Source: Gemmatimonadota bacterium
GTDB taxonomy: Bacteria > Gemmatimonadota > Gemmatimonadetes > Longimicrobiales > Gaopeijiaceae
Length of the DNA: 64,000 nucleotides
Direction: 5' to 3'
NCBI GenBank assembly: GCA_009692205.1
Contig: SHZR01000002.1
Span: 62,001 to 126,000 of the forward strand
Made by a program: the position numbers and the translations under genes. Positions 54,936 through 64,000 of this stretch are shown here, one piece after another. Numbering within the stretch: position 1 is the stretch's first letter; each line of letters begins with the position of its first letter. Under the pieces are notes generated by a model, which saw only the letters and a list, made by a program, of their open reading frames with translations, ran no database searches and was not told where the DNA came from.

Positions 54936-57130
54936 GCGTTCTCCAACGCCTCTCCGGGGATCCGGGCGGCACATCGGGAGCGCGCCTACGACACCACGGG
55001 GCGCGCATCCTGCTCCTGGTCGCTCTCGCGGTGCTCCTCACCGCGCTCTTTCCGCCCGCGCAGGTCACGAATGTGGGCGTGCCTCCGGAGGGGGGCGTCG
55101 CGCCGGAGGACGTTACGGCCGCGATCGCGTTCAGCATCCCGAAGACGCCTGGCGAGCTCGAGCGCGATCGGCGGCTCGCCATGGAGTCGGTTCCGCCGAC
55201 GTTCGAGTATCGGGCGTTCGCGGCCGACTCGATGGCGGCGCGGCTGGCCCGGTTCTTCGATCGCCTCGAGGCCGCCGCGGCCGGAGGCAATGCCGGACCC
55301 GTCGAGGAGATCCTCCGCGCGAACAGGATTTCCGCGACGCCCTCCCAGACCCGATACCTGGTGGACGATGGGACGCGCGCGGCATTCCGGCGCGCGGCGA
55401 GCCGGGCGGCGCTCGACATCCTCCCGCGAGGCGTCGTCGACCCCGCGAGGATGCTCGACCTCACCACGGAGGCGGTCACGGTCCGTAGGGGGGAAGGAAC
55501 GGAGGAGTCGGTTTCCGCCGACAGTGTGCTCACCGGGGCAGACTTCTACGCCGAGGCGGGGGTGCTCCTCGCCGCCGCCCTCCCACCCGACGCGCAGGAC
55601 CTCTTCCGGCTGCTGTTGATCGCGCATCTGGAGTACAGCCTGGTGCTCGACGTCTCAGAGACGGAGAGGGACCGGGGCGCCGCCCGGGAGTCGGTGCCGC
55701 TCACGAAGGGCGAGGTGCTCCAGAGCCAGGTCATCGTGCGTGCGGGCGACCCGATCGGCCCGGAGACGCGCGAGCGCCTCGGGGCCTACTACACGGCGCT
55801 GCGCGCGCAGGCGGGCGATGGCGGATCGACGGACTTCGGGGCGCTCGTCGGTGCCACGCTCCTGAACGCGGTGCTGCTCTCCATCTTCGGGCTGCTGCTC
55901 TTCCTGTCGCGCCCCGAGGTGTACGCGAACTACCGGTGGCTCCTGCTGCTCGCCGTGCTGACCGCGGCGTACTTCGGTGCGGGCGCGGTCATCGATCGAT
56001 TCGGCCTGCCGGCCGAGGCGCTCCCGATCGCGTTCGTCGCGCTGCCGGTATCGGTGCTGTGGGATACGCGCATGGCGCTCTTGCTCGTGCTCGTCCTCGC
56101 GGCCATCACCGGCACGCTGGCTCCGTTCACCTCCTATGGCACGGTCCTCGCGCTCATGGCGGGCGGCGCTGGCGCCGCGATGAGCGTGCGCGCGGTGCGC
56201 AGGCGGTCGGAGACCTGGGTATCCATCGCGATCATCGCCGGTGCGGGCGCTCTGGTCCTGATCGCCCATGGCCTGGCCACGTCGCGAGATTGGGTCGACG
56301 TGTGGCGCGGGGCGGGCGTCTTCGCGCTGAATGCGACCGCGTCCACGCTCTTGGCCGTCGGGTTCCTGTGGTTCTTCGAGATGTTTGCGGGGATCACCAC
56401 GGACCAGACGCTGCTCGAGTGGGCGGATCCGACCCGCCCGCTGCTCCGCAGCTTGGCGATGGAGGCGCCCGGCACGTACGCGCACACCATCGCCGCGGCC
56501 AACCTCGCCGAGGCCGCCGCGACCCGCATCGACGCGAACGGACTTCTCTGCCGCGTGGGGATGATGTACCACGACATCGGCAAGATGCTCCGGCCGCACT
56601 ATTTCGTGGAAAACCTCGCGGAGGCACGGAATCCTCACGATAAACTGCGGCCGGAGACCTCTGCTGGGATCGTGCGCGAGCACGTGTCGGAAGGCGTGAG
56701 GCTCGCGCGGGAGGCGAAGGTCCCGGACGTGGTGGTTCAGTTCATCCTCGAGCACCACGGTACCCAGAAGATCGGGTTCTTCTACGACAAGGCCTGCGCG
56801 GTCTCCTCCGAGCCCGTGGACGTGCAGCTCTACACCTACCCGGGCCCGAAGCCCTCGTCGAAGGAGTCGGCGATCGCGATGCTCGCGGACTCCTGCGAGT
56901 CCGCCGCGCGTGCGCTGCAGGATCCCACGCAGGAACGCGTGCGCGACCTCATCGATGCGATCGTCGACTCGAAGATCTCGGATGGGCAGCTCGATGACGC
57001 GCCCCTCACGCTCCGCGAGATCGCGCTGGTCAAGGACCAGTTCGTGACGATTCTGTCGGGCGTCGTCCATCGCCGGATCGAGTACCCCGAAACCAAGCAC
57101 CTCACCGAGGCCGACGGCGGCAGGGCGTGA
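54932..57130 (+). CDS. 7TM-HD phosphohydrolase, PgpH/YqfF family
   Basis: A 732-residue membrane enzyme: one N-terminal helix (about 24-42), an extracytoplasmic 7TMR-HDED domain (about 45-300), seven membrane helices (about 305-490) and a cytoplasmic HD domain. The HD residues are AHTIAAANLAEAAA near 513, YHDIGK near 545, NPHDK near 570 and EHHGT near 608. PgpH in Listeria degrades cyclic di-AMP; the same activity is inferred here. The GTG start overlaps phoH and the stop overlaps ybeY. Confidence 0.93.
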   Translation: MSVLQRLSGDPGGTSGARLRHHGARILLLVALAVLLTALFPPAQVTNVGVPPEGGVAPEDVTAAIAFSIPKTPGELERDRRLAMESVPPTFEYRAFAADSMAARLARFFDRLEAAAAGGNAGPVEEILRANRISATPSQTRYLVDDGTRAAFRRAASRAALDILPRGVVDPARMLDLTTEAVTVRRGEGTEESVSADSVLTGADFYAEAGVLLAAALPPDAQDLFRLLLIAHLEYSLVLDVSETERDRGAARESVPLTKGEVLQSQVIVRAGDPIGPETRERLGAYYTALRAQAGDGGSTDFGALVGATLLNAVLLSIFGLLLFLSRPEVYANYRWLLLLAVLTAAYFGAGAVIDRFGLPAEALPIAFVALPVSVLWDTRMALLLVLVLAAITGTLAPFTSYGTVLALMAGGAGAAMSVRAVRRRSETWVSIAIIAGAGALVLIAHGLATSRDWVDVWRGAGVFALNATASTLLAVGFLWFFEMFAGITTDQTLLEWADPTRPLLRSLAMEAPGTYAHTIAAANLAEAAATRIDANGLLCRVGMMYHDIGKMLRPHYFVENLAEARNPHDKLRPETSAGIVREHVSEGVRLAREAKVPDVVVQFILEHHGTQKIGFFYDKACAVSSEPVDVQLYTYPGPKPSSKESAIAMLADSCESAARALQDPTQERVRDLIDAIVDSKISDGQLDDAPLTLREIALVKDQFVTILSGVVHRRIEYPETKHLTEADGGRA

Positions 57131-57597
57131 CGCAGCCGACGGGCCTTCGTGTGCACGTGGACGCCGGGGCGTGCCCGGACGCCACCGCGAGCCTGCTCGA
57201 GCGGGCGATCCGACACACGCTCGAGGCCGAGCGACGGGCCGACGCGGAGGTCTCCCTGGCCCTCCTCGCCGATGCCGAAATGCGCGAGCTCAACCTCCGC
57301 TACCTGGGCAAGGACCACCCCACCGACGTGCTCGCGTTCTCGCTCGGCGACGGTGACGACGTGGTCGGCGACGTGTACGTCGGTCTGGAGCAGGCGACCC
57401 GGCAGGCCGCGGAGCTGGGAATCCCACTCGAGGAAGAGCTCGTGCGGCTCGCCGTGCATGGGACGCTTCACGTGCTGGGGCACGACCATCCCGAAGGCCC
57501 GGAGCGCGAGCAGAGCCCGATGTTCCAAGCGCAGGAGCGGCTGGTCCGCGAGCTTTTCGCAGCGGCACACACACGAGCCCGGTCGCTCCTCCGATGA
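57127..57597 (+). CDS. ybeY: YbeY, rRNA maturation endonuclease
   Basis: A 156-residue metalloprotein for 16S rRNA 3'-end maturation and ribosome quality control. The metal motif HGTLHVLGHDH is at about 110-120, preceded by the family motif LNLRYLGKDHPTDVLAFSL near 55. The GTG start overlaps the pgpH-like stop and its own stop overlaps mgtE (ATGA). The phoH-pgpH-ybeY order is a conserved arrangement in bacteria. Confidence 0.96.
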   Translation: MTQPTGLRVHVDAGACPDATASLLERAIRHTLEAERRADAEVSLALLADAEMRELNLRYLGKDHPTDVLAFSLGDGDDVVGDVYVGLEQATRQAAELGIPLEEELVRLAVHGTLHVLGHDHPEGPEREQSPMFQAQERLVRELFAAAHTRARSLLR

Positions 57598-58958
57598 GCA
57601 CGCACCAGAACGAGCTTGAGGACACCCGGTACCGCGTCGAAGCCCTGCTCGCCCAGGGCGACGTCAGCTCCGCCCGGGATCTCGCCCTGACGCTCCACGC
57701 GTCGGACCTCGCGGACCTCTTCGAGGCCCTCGACGAAGACGTCTCTGTGAGGCTCATGTCGGCGCTTCCCGCGGAGCAAGCCTCCGAGGCCCTCGCCGAG
57801 ATGGAGGAGGGCGAGGACCGCGGCGACCTGCTCGCGGCGTTCGCCCCCGCAAAGGGCGCGGAGCTACTGAGCGAGCTCGCGGACGACGACGCCGCGGACT
57901 TGATGGCGGAGCTCGAGCCGAGCGAGCAGAAGCTGATCCTCGAGGCGCTGCCCGCCGACGAGGCCGACGATTTGATCGATCTCCTCGAGTTCGGGGAGGA
58001 CACGGCGGGCGGGCTCATGACGACCGAGCTCGTGGCCATCGACGCCTCCCTGACGGCCGCGGAGGCCATCGCCGAGGTGCGGCGGCAGGGTCGGGAGGTG
58101 GGCGTCTTCTACATGGTATGGGTCGTGGATTCGCAGGGACGGCTCCAAGGGAGCCTGAATCTCAACGACCTTGTCGTCGCGGATCCTGCGAGCGGCATCG
58201 CCGACCTGGTGGAAGCGCCCGTCGCCACGGTGCTGCCGAGCGTGGACCAGGAAGAGGTCGGGCGGTTGATCGCTCGCTACAACGTGGTCGCGCTGCCGGT
58301 CGTGGACGAGAAGGGCGTGCTCATCGGCCGCATCACGTTCGACGATGTCATCGACGTGCTCGAGGCCGAGCAGACCGAGGACATCCTCCTCATGGCAGGC
58401 GCCGGTAGGGACGAGGGGGCGCTCCGCTACACCTGGCAGCAGTCGGTGCGCGCTCGCATGCCGTGGCTCTTCGTCAATCTCGGCACCGCCGCGCTCGCGT
58501 CGTTCGTGGTGTATCACTACTCGGAGACCATCGAGAGCGTCGTGATCCTGGCCGCGATCATGCCGATCGTCGCGGGCATCGGCGGCAACGCCGGTACGCA
58601 GGCCCTCGCGGTCACGGCGCGGAGCCTCGCTCTGGACAGGAATCCGCGCGACCGGGCGGCGCTGGGCCTCCACGTGGCCCGGGAGGTCACCGTGGGGCTG
58701 ATCAACGGAGCGATCCTCGGCTCCGTCGTCGCCGTGCTCGCCACGCTCGTCGGCGGAGATCCCATGCTCGGATTGGTCGTCCTGCTTGCCATGTGGGGCA
58801 ACCTCGCGGTCGCTGGCTTCCTGGGATCGTTCGTCCCCTCCATCATGGATCGACTCGGGCTCGACCCCGCCGTGTCGTCGTCGATGTTCGTGACGCCCTT
58901 CACCGATCTCTGCGGCTTCCTGTTCCTGTTGGGGCTCGGCTCCGCCCTGCTTCTCTGA
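57594..58958 (+). CDS. mgtE: MgtE-type magnesium transporter
   Basis: A 454-residue Mg2+ channel. An acidic N domain (about 20-125, with ADLMAELEPSEQ) is followed by two CBS domains (about 130-255; GGLMTTELVAI opens the first), which together sense cytosolic Mg2+. The plug helix precedes five membrane helices (about 285-452). The pore signature PIVAGIGGNAGTQ is near 324. It is linked to ybeY by a 4-nt overlap; Mg2+ supply and ribosome assembly may be co-expressed. Confidence 0.95.
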   Translation: MSTHQNELEDTRYRVEALLAQGDVSSARDLALTLHASDLADLFEALDEDVSVRLMSALPAEQASEALAEMEEGEDRGDLLAAFAPAKGAELLSELADDDAADLMAELEPSEQKLILEALPADEADDLIDLLEFGEDTAGGLMTTELVAIDASLTAAEAIAEVRRQGREVGVFYMVWVVDSQGRLQGSLNLNDLVVADPASGIADLVEAPVATVLPSVDQEEVGRLIARYNVVALPVVDEKGVLIGRITFDDVIDVLEAEQTEDILLMAGAGRDEGALRYTWQQSVRARMPWLFVNLGTAALASFVVYHYSETIESVVILAAIMPIVAGIGGNAGTQALAVTARSLALDRNPRDRAALGLHVAREVTVGLINGAILGSVVAVLATLVGGDPMLGLVVLLAMWGNLAVAGFLGSFVPSIMDRLGLDPAVSSSMFVTPFTDLCGFLFLLGLGSALLL

Positions 58959-58965
58959 GCGACTG

Positions 58966-60627
58966 ATGAAACGGGTCTCCCGAAGCGCTTCGGTCCTCTT
59001 CAGGCTCACGCCGTTCGCGATCGCGTTCCTGCGCGATCGGAAGGCGTGGATCCTGTTCGGGCGCGGCGCCACCAGGTCGTCGGTGCACCATGAGCGGCGA
59101 GCGGAGAAGCTGACTGCGCGTCTCGCCAAGCTCGGCCCGACGTTCATCAAGCTCGCGCAGCTCCTGTCGTCCCGTGCGGATATTCTGCCCGAGCCGTACC
59201 TGTCCCAGATCAGCAAGCTCCAGGATCGCGTTCCTCCGCATCCCGCGGCGAGCATCCGCGCGGTGATCGAGCGCGAGCTAGGCAAGCCGATCTCCGAGCT
59301 GTTCGAGGACTTCCAGGACGAGCCCGTGGCCGCGGCCAGCCTCGGCCAGGTCCACCGGGCCCGCGTGGACGGTCAGGACGTCGTGGTGAAGGTGCTGCGG
59401 CCCGGCGTCGAGGAAGCGATCGCCCTCGATCTCGACATCTCGTTCCGCCTTCTCTTCTGGCTCAACATCGTCTTCCCCAACCACCACGTGCGTGGGCTCA
59501 CCAACGTGGTGCGCGAGTTCTCGGTGCGCGTGAAGGCCGAGATGGATTTCGTGCAGGAGGCCGAGAACATCGCGCGCTTCAAGCGGGTGTTCGCGCGCGA
59601 GACGAAGGTGCGCGCGCCTGCGGTCTACGACCGCTTCACGTCGCGGCGCGTGCTCGTCATGGAGCACTGCTCCGGCACCAAGATCGATCAGCTGCACGGC
59701 CTGTTCGCGTCGGGCCGGCTCTCCTTCAAGCAGGTGATGGAGAACCTGACCGGCCTCTACCTGCGCATGATGGTCGTGGATGGGTTCATGCACGCCGATC
59801 CCCACCCGGGCAACCTGCTCGTGCAGGACGACGGTACGCTCGTGCTGCTCGACTGGGGCGCGACGCTCGAGGTGCCGCGGTGGACACGCGAGTCCATCCT
59901 GCGCATCGCGCTTGCGGTCGGCCGGGAGGACATCGACGGCGTCATCAACGAGATGTACCGCCTCGGCATGATCAGCGCGGAGGTGCCCCGCGGCGACATC
60001 CGCGAGGCCGCGACCGAGATCCTCAAGATCGTGGAGCGCGCCAAGACCACGAACCGCGCGCGCATCGTCGAGCAGCTGATCTCCCAGGTGCTCGACACGT
60101 TCTACACATGGCCGCTCACGTTGCCGCAGGAGCTCGTGTACTTCCTGCGCACGGCGGCGCTCATCGAAGGGGTGGCGTACCACTACGACGCCAACTTCGA
60201 CGGGCTCTCGTTCATCCGGGGCGTCGTGCATCAGCACAAGGCCGAGCTGCTGCGGACGACGAGCCAGCAGCCGGCTCAGCTCGCCAGGAGCTTCATCGAC
60301 GAAGCCCAGAGCGCGGTGCGCTCCGTGAGGGATCTCGTCACCCGCGCGGAGCGCGAGGAGCTGCGCATCCGCGTGCACCCCCGCGACATACAGCAACAGG
60401 AGCGCTTCCTGCACCTCCAAGCGCGCCGGCTGCTCCTGAGCATCTTCGCTACGGCCACCGCGGTGATCTCCTCGATCCTCTTCATCGCGCTGCGCAACTG
60501 GTGGCTGCTCGGCGCGGGGCTGTTCGCGGCTCTCATGATGTTCGTCGTCGTGCTGTTCATTCCGACGCACCTGCTGGAGAACCCGCTGCGGCACGCGCGG
60601 GGGATCCGGCCGGTCGAGCGGAACTGA
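58966..60627 (+). CDS. UbiB/AarF/ADCK-family atypical kinase
   Basis: A 553-residue ABC1 family protein. KLGPTFIKLAQLL is near 45; the usual KxGQ motif reads KLAQ here. The Ala-rich nucleotide loop AAASLGQVH is near 124, the Lys is in VVVKVLRPG near 141, the ExD motif in KAEMDFVQEAEN near 190, and HADPHPGN near 276. The metal motif usually written DFG is DWG in LLDWGAT. Two C-terminal helices (about 487-525) anchor it. Family members support quinone biosynthesis or lipid traffic, but no quinone gene is adjacent, so the role is open. It starts 7 nt after mgtE. Confidence 0.88.
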   Translation: MKRVSRSASVLFRLTPFAIAFLRDRKAWILFGRGATRSSVHHERRAEKLTARLAKLGPTFIKLAQLLSSRADILPEPYLSQISKLQDRVPPHPAASIRAVIERELGKPISELFEDFQDEPVAAASLGQVHRARVDGQDVVVKVLRPGVEEAIALDLDISFRLLFWLNIVFPNHHVRGLTNVVREFSVRVKAEMDFVQEAENIARFKRVFARETKVRAPAVYDRFTSRRVLVMEHCSGTKIDQLHGLFASGRLSFKQVMENLTGLYLRMMVVDGFMHADPHPGNLLVQDDGTLVLLDWGATLEVPRWTRESILRIALAVGREDIDGVINEMYRLGMISAEVPRGDIREAATEILKIVERAKTTNRARIVEQLISQVLDTFYTWPLTLPQELVYFLRTAALIEGVAYHYDANFDGLSFIRGVVHQHKAELLRTTSQQPAQLARSFIDEAQSAVRSVRDLVTRAEREELRIRVHPRDIQQQERFLHLQARRLLLSIFATATAVISSILFIALRNWWLLGAGLFAALMMFVVVLFIPTHLLENPLRHARGIRPVERN

Positions 60628-60716
60628 GTCAGAACCGGACCCGAGCGGCGACGCCGACTCACTCGAGGTAGCCGAGGAAGTCGCGCTCTACCGTGCGTTA
60701 CGCGGAGATGGCTCAG

Positions 60717-60749
60717 CGCGTGGGGGACGAATCGTGATTCGCCCACGCG
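60717..60749. terminator. Bulged hairpin between the UbiB-family gene and the zinc-finger gene
   Basis: CGCGTGGG (60717-60724), a 3-nt bulge GGA, CGAAT, loop CGTG, ATTCG, CCCACGCG (60742-60749): a 13-bp stem lying between two convergent genes. It is the most stable structure in the 131-nt gap and probably a bidirectional terminator, although a T run is missing. Confidence 0.55.
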
Positions 60750-60758
60750 GGCTCGGGG

Positions 60759-60992
60759 TCACGCGGTGTCGAAGCTCACGACGCCCACGGGTCGGCTGCG
60801 AGCCAGATCGCCGGCGTGGGACTTGAGGTTCTCGAGTCCATGCAGGGTAGCGGCGGTCAGATAGGACTCGCCGCACGCCGAACAGCTGACCACAGGCACG
60901 TTCTCTATCACGAGCAGATCGTCGCCACTGCCGGATGTCCGGTTGACCCGAAGGATCCGCGCGCTCTCACTTCCGCAGCTCTCGCAATGCAT
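60759..60992 (-). CDS. YgiT-type zinc-finger protein, probable antitoxin
   Basis: A 77-residue protein with two CxxC pairs (Cys3/Cys6 and Cys37/Cys40) and the phrase LLVIENVPVVSCSACGESYL, typical of the MqsA/YgiT N-terminal zinc domain. It lacks the DNA-binding HTH domain of full MqsA. It follows the DUF4258 gene by 13 nt, the common arrangement for DUF4258 plus YgiT-type pairs that are predicted toxin-antitoxin modules. A ribosome-binding-site-like AGGGGCG precedes its ATG. Confidence 0.82.
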   Translation of the reverse strand: MHCESCGSESARILRVNRTSGSGDDLLVIENVPVVSCSACGESYLTAATLHGLENLKSHAGDLARSRPVGVVSFDTA

Positions 60993-61005
60993 AAGAGAGT
61001 CGCCC

Positions 61006-61287
61006 CTAGGGCTCGTAGACGGTGATGATCACGAGCGTACCGCCAAAACGGAGCCTCACGATCTGTTCAATCAAACGCCCGTACGTCGTGACTCCCCGCA
61101 CGCGACACTTCCTTTCGTGAGTCTCCCTGTCCCGCCGAACCTCCAAGATACTACCCCGCAGGATCCCCGACTCCAAGTCGAGGACATTGAAGCCGTCAGC
61201 TTCCATCTCATCCACCGCGTGAAGCGTCACCACGTACCGTCCGGTGCGAACGCACTGTCGGCACCGCTCCATGGTCCCCTCGAACAT
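61006..61287 (-). CDS. DUF4258-like protein, probable toxin
   Basis: A 93-residue protein with VVTLHAVDEMEADGFNVLDLE near 25-45, then ILEVRRDRETHERKCRVRG, the alternating pattern of DUF4258 proteins, a BrnT/RelE-like fold group. With the zinc-finger gene downstream it forms a likely two-gene toxin-antitoxin module; the toxin comes first. The ATG at 61287 has a GGGAGG site 5 nt upstream. A longer open frame to 61542 is rejected because its extra 85 residues show no recognisable pattern. An ATG at 61272 is also possible. Activity (RNase or other) is untested. Confidence 0.72.
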   Translation of the reverse strand: MFEGTMERCRQCVRTGRYVVTLHAVDEMEADGFNVLDLESGILRGSILEVRRDRETHERKCRVRGVTTYGRLIEQIVRLRFGGTLVIITVYEP

Positions 61288-61585
61288 CCCGCCTCCCAAC
61301 GCGGCGTGACGACGGCCCGGGCCGCAGCCCAGGTCTGACCATCCACACTCGGTGAGGAGGCGGGGCGCTCCCATGGCAGGATGAGCCGTCCCCCTGGCTG
61401 ATCCTGCTCGGCGACCCCCAGTTGATCGACCGCCCACGCCGGTATCTTCTCGGCCTTGAGCGTCGACCGGAGTACATTCTACGCGAAGGCTCAAACGTCT
61501 CGGATGGTAGCAAGTGGACGAACAGCAGATCTCCCTTTTCAACGTCTGGTAGCGGAGAAGAGAGGGCTATCCTACGCGCGAGCCT
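61288..61585. other. Gene-free region upstream of the TA pair and meaB
   Basis: About 300 nt between divergent starts without a believable gene. It must hold the promoters of the TA pair (-) and meaB (+). It is less GC-rich toward 61450-61560 and reads open in one + frame with unlikely composition, possibly a decayed fragment. I see no clear -35/-10 pair or repeat. Confidence 0.4.
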
Positions 61586-62686
61586 ATGGATCGCCCGTCA
61601 CCGGTCCCTTCGATGCCTGATCAGCCTGCCTCCATGTTCGGCCGCCCGCCGGCCCTCGCCTCGCTCCTCGAGCGCTTCCGCGAAGGCCAGCCCGTCGCCC
61701 TCGCGCGCGCCATCTCCATGGTCGAGGACGAGCGCCCCGGCTTCCAAGAGCTACTCCACGCCGTCCTGACCCGTGGGCCCTCCGCCCGGCGGGTCGGCCT
61801 CACCGGCCCTCCGGGCGCGGGCAAGTCGAGCCTGCTCGCGGGGGTCGCCGGCGCGCACCGCGCGCGTTCCGAGCGCCTCGGCATCGTCGCGGTCGACCCG
61901 ACGTCGCCGTACTCGGGAGGCGCGCTCCTCGGGGACCGCATCCGCATGAGCGAGTTGGCCACGGATCCGGGGGTCTTCATCCGGTCGATGGCGAGCCGTG
62001 GCTCGCTCGGCGGGCTCGCCACGACCACGAAGGAGGTCATCGACCTGATGGACGCCTTCGGCTTCGACCGCATCCTGGTCGAGACGGTGGGCGTCGGGCA
62101 GACGGAACTCGCGATCACCGCCGCCGCGGACACGGTGGTCGTGGTGCTCGTACCCGAGTCGGGGGACGCGATCCAGGCGATGAAGGCGGGCCTCATGGAG
62201 ATTGCCGACGTGTTCATCGTCAACAAGGCGGACCGGCCGGGTTCGGCCCGGCTGGTGAAGGAGATCCGCCTAGCGATCCACCTGCGCACGGGGCGTGCGC
62301 TCGAGGATGTGCCCGCGCATCACGGCGTGGACCTCTCCCATATGGGGCGTCCGGCGGCCGAGCCCGCGAAGCCGCCCGCGGCGCCCGACGCGTGGGAGGT
62401 CCCGGTGCTCACCACGAACGCGCTCACGGGGGAGGGGCTTCCCGAGGTGATCGGGGCGCTCGACGCGCACCGCGGGTGGCTGGAGCGGAGCGGTCAGCTC
62501 GGCGCCCGGCGCCGCGCGCGTGCACGCGTTCGCGTGCGTGACGTGGTCGAGCGCGAGCTTCGCCGTGCGGCGTGGTCGTCCGACGCCGTGAGCGCGCGGC
62601 TCGAGGGCGGACTGGACCGCATTCAGGCGGGGGAGGGGACGCCGTACTCCGTCGCGGAGGAGATCCTCGCGCTCCTGCTTCGTTGA
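61586..62686 (+). CDS. meaB: MeaB/ArgK-type G3E GTPase, mutase chaperone
   Basis: A 366-residue GTPase that protects and reloads B12-dependent methylmalonyl-CoA mutase. Walker [11 protein letters not shown] is near 73, then [21 protein letters not shown] in two blocks near 97-117, [10 protein letters not shown] near 165 and NKADRPG near 213. A C-terminal dimerisation arm follows. The adjacent downstream gene is the mutase itself, which supports the assignment. ATGs at 61613 and 61634 are alternative starts; none has a good ribosome-binding site. Confidence 0.94.
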   Translation: MDRPSPVPSMPDQPASMFGRPPALASLLERFREGQPVALARAISMVEDERPGFQELLHAVLTRGPSARRVGLTGPPGAGKSSLLAGVAGAHRARSERLGIVAVDPTSPYSGGALLGDRIRMSELATDPGVFIRSMASRGSLGGLATTTKEVIDLMDAFGFDRILVETVGVGQTELAITAAADTVVVVLVPESGDAIQAMKAGLMEIADVFIVNKADRPGSARLVKEIRLAIHLRTGRALEDVPAHHGVDLSHMGRPAAEPAKPPAAPDAWEVPVLTTNALTGEGLPEVIGALDAHRGWLERSGQLGARRRARARVRVRDVVERELRRAAWSSDAVSARLEGGLDRIQAGEGTPYSVAEEILALLLR

Positions 62687-62709
62687 CCCTTTCTCTTGCG
62701 CCGGGTCAT

Positions 62710-62742
62710 CTTTCGGGCGCGTGGGGGCACCCACGCCGAAAG
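62710..62742 (+). promoter_or_regulatory. Bulged hairpin in the meaB-mutase intergenic region
   Basis: CTTTCGG (62710-62716), bulge GCG, CGTGGG, tetraloop GGCA, CCCACG, CCGAAAG (62736-62742): a 13-bp stem with a 3-nt bulge in the 91-nt gap between two genes expected to be co-expressed. It could be an RNA-processing or attenuation element. A GAGGAG ribosome-binding site for the mutase follows at 62767-62772. Confidence 0.5.
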
Positions 62743-62777
62743 GCGCGGGTCGGGCGTGGGTCGGACGAGGAGCTGAC

Positions 62778-64000
<1,223 letters not shown>

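Noticed and set aside
61288-61542. 85-residue N-terminal extension of the DUF4258 protein
   Set aside because: No recognisable pattern, and an ATG with a good ribosome-binding site lies at 61287.
61422-61769. A 115-residue + frame overlapping the start of meaB
   Set aside because: It reads through the meaB start in another frame with low-complexity Ser/Arg/Pro composition; at most a decayed fragment.

Overview
The window is a very GC-rich, almost completely coded bacterial chromosome segment (GC judged by eye, not computed) with about 56 protein genes and no rRNA, tRNA, insertion sequence, phage or CRISPR array that I could see. It looks like a Gram-negative-type bacterium: there is a lipoprotein and outer-membrane-barrel pair, HtrA, an FtsQ/A/Z divisome and ComEC. 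GTG/TTG starts and 4-8 nt gene overlaps are frequent. Gene content and style fit Gemmatimonadota or a neighbouring group, but that is an inference; there is no rRNA here to prove it.

Layout. 3-7755 (+): division and wall cluster ftsW(partial)-murG-murC-ftsQ-ftsA-ftsZ plus an M23 peptidase; murB and ddl are not between murC and ftsQ. 7761-15165 (+): VWA-like membrane protein, ftsY, recG, asnS, 2-hydroxyacid dehydrogenase. mazG (-) is convergent with the dehydrogenase and divergent from alr-cdd-lipoprotein-barrel protein (16038-20079, +). Then miaB-lapA-like, comEC and fbp (20142-25122, +).

25123-37598 (-) is one tight 12-gene run, in transcription order truA-tal-htrA-purB-purC-psd-pssA-purS-purQ-purL-purF-add. 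It combines purine synthesis and salvage with phosphatidylethanolamine synthesis. A convincing promoter sits directly at the truA start codon and predicts a leaderless message. The divergent side starts trpD and a secreted esterase; lexA (-) then separates these from trpC-trpF-trpB-X-trpA (41040-45583), where X is an uncharacterised protein coupled to trpA.

45584-51670: a Fic-domain protein with a striking 20-nt-spaced repeat array at its start, an RqcH/NFACT protein (-), a YqeK-like HD hydrolase, a LytR-C protein, signal peptidase I and rlmN (-). 51775-60627 (+): vanZ-like, aspS, phoH, pgpH-like, ybeY, mgtE and a UbiB-family kinase, mostly with overlapping ends. A small toxin-antitoxin-like pair (DUF4258 plus YgiT-type zinc finger, -) and about 300 bp without a gene precede meaB and the 5' part of a methylmalonyl-CoA mutase gene that runs off the end.

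Most of the window is housekeeping. The most unusual features are protein X in the trp operon, the Fic repeat array, a chain of hairpins between the esterase gene and lexA, bulged 32-33-nt hairpins at several gene ends, a hairpin abutting the comEC start, and the predicted leaderless truA promoter.
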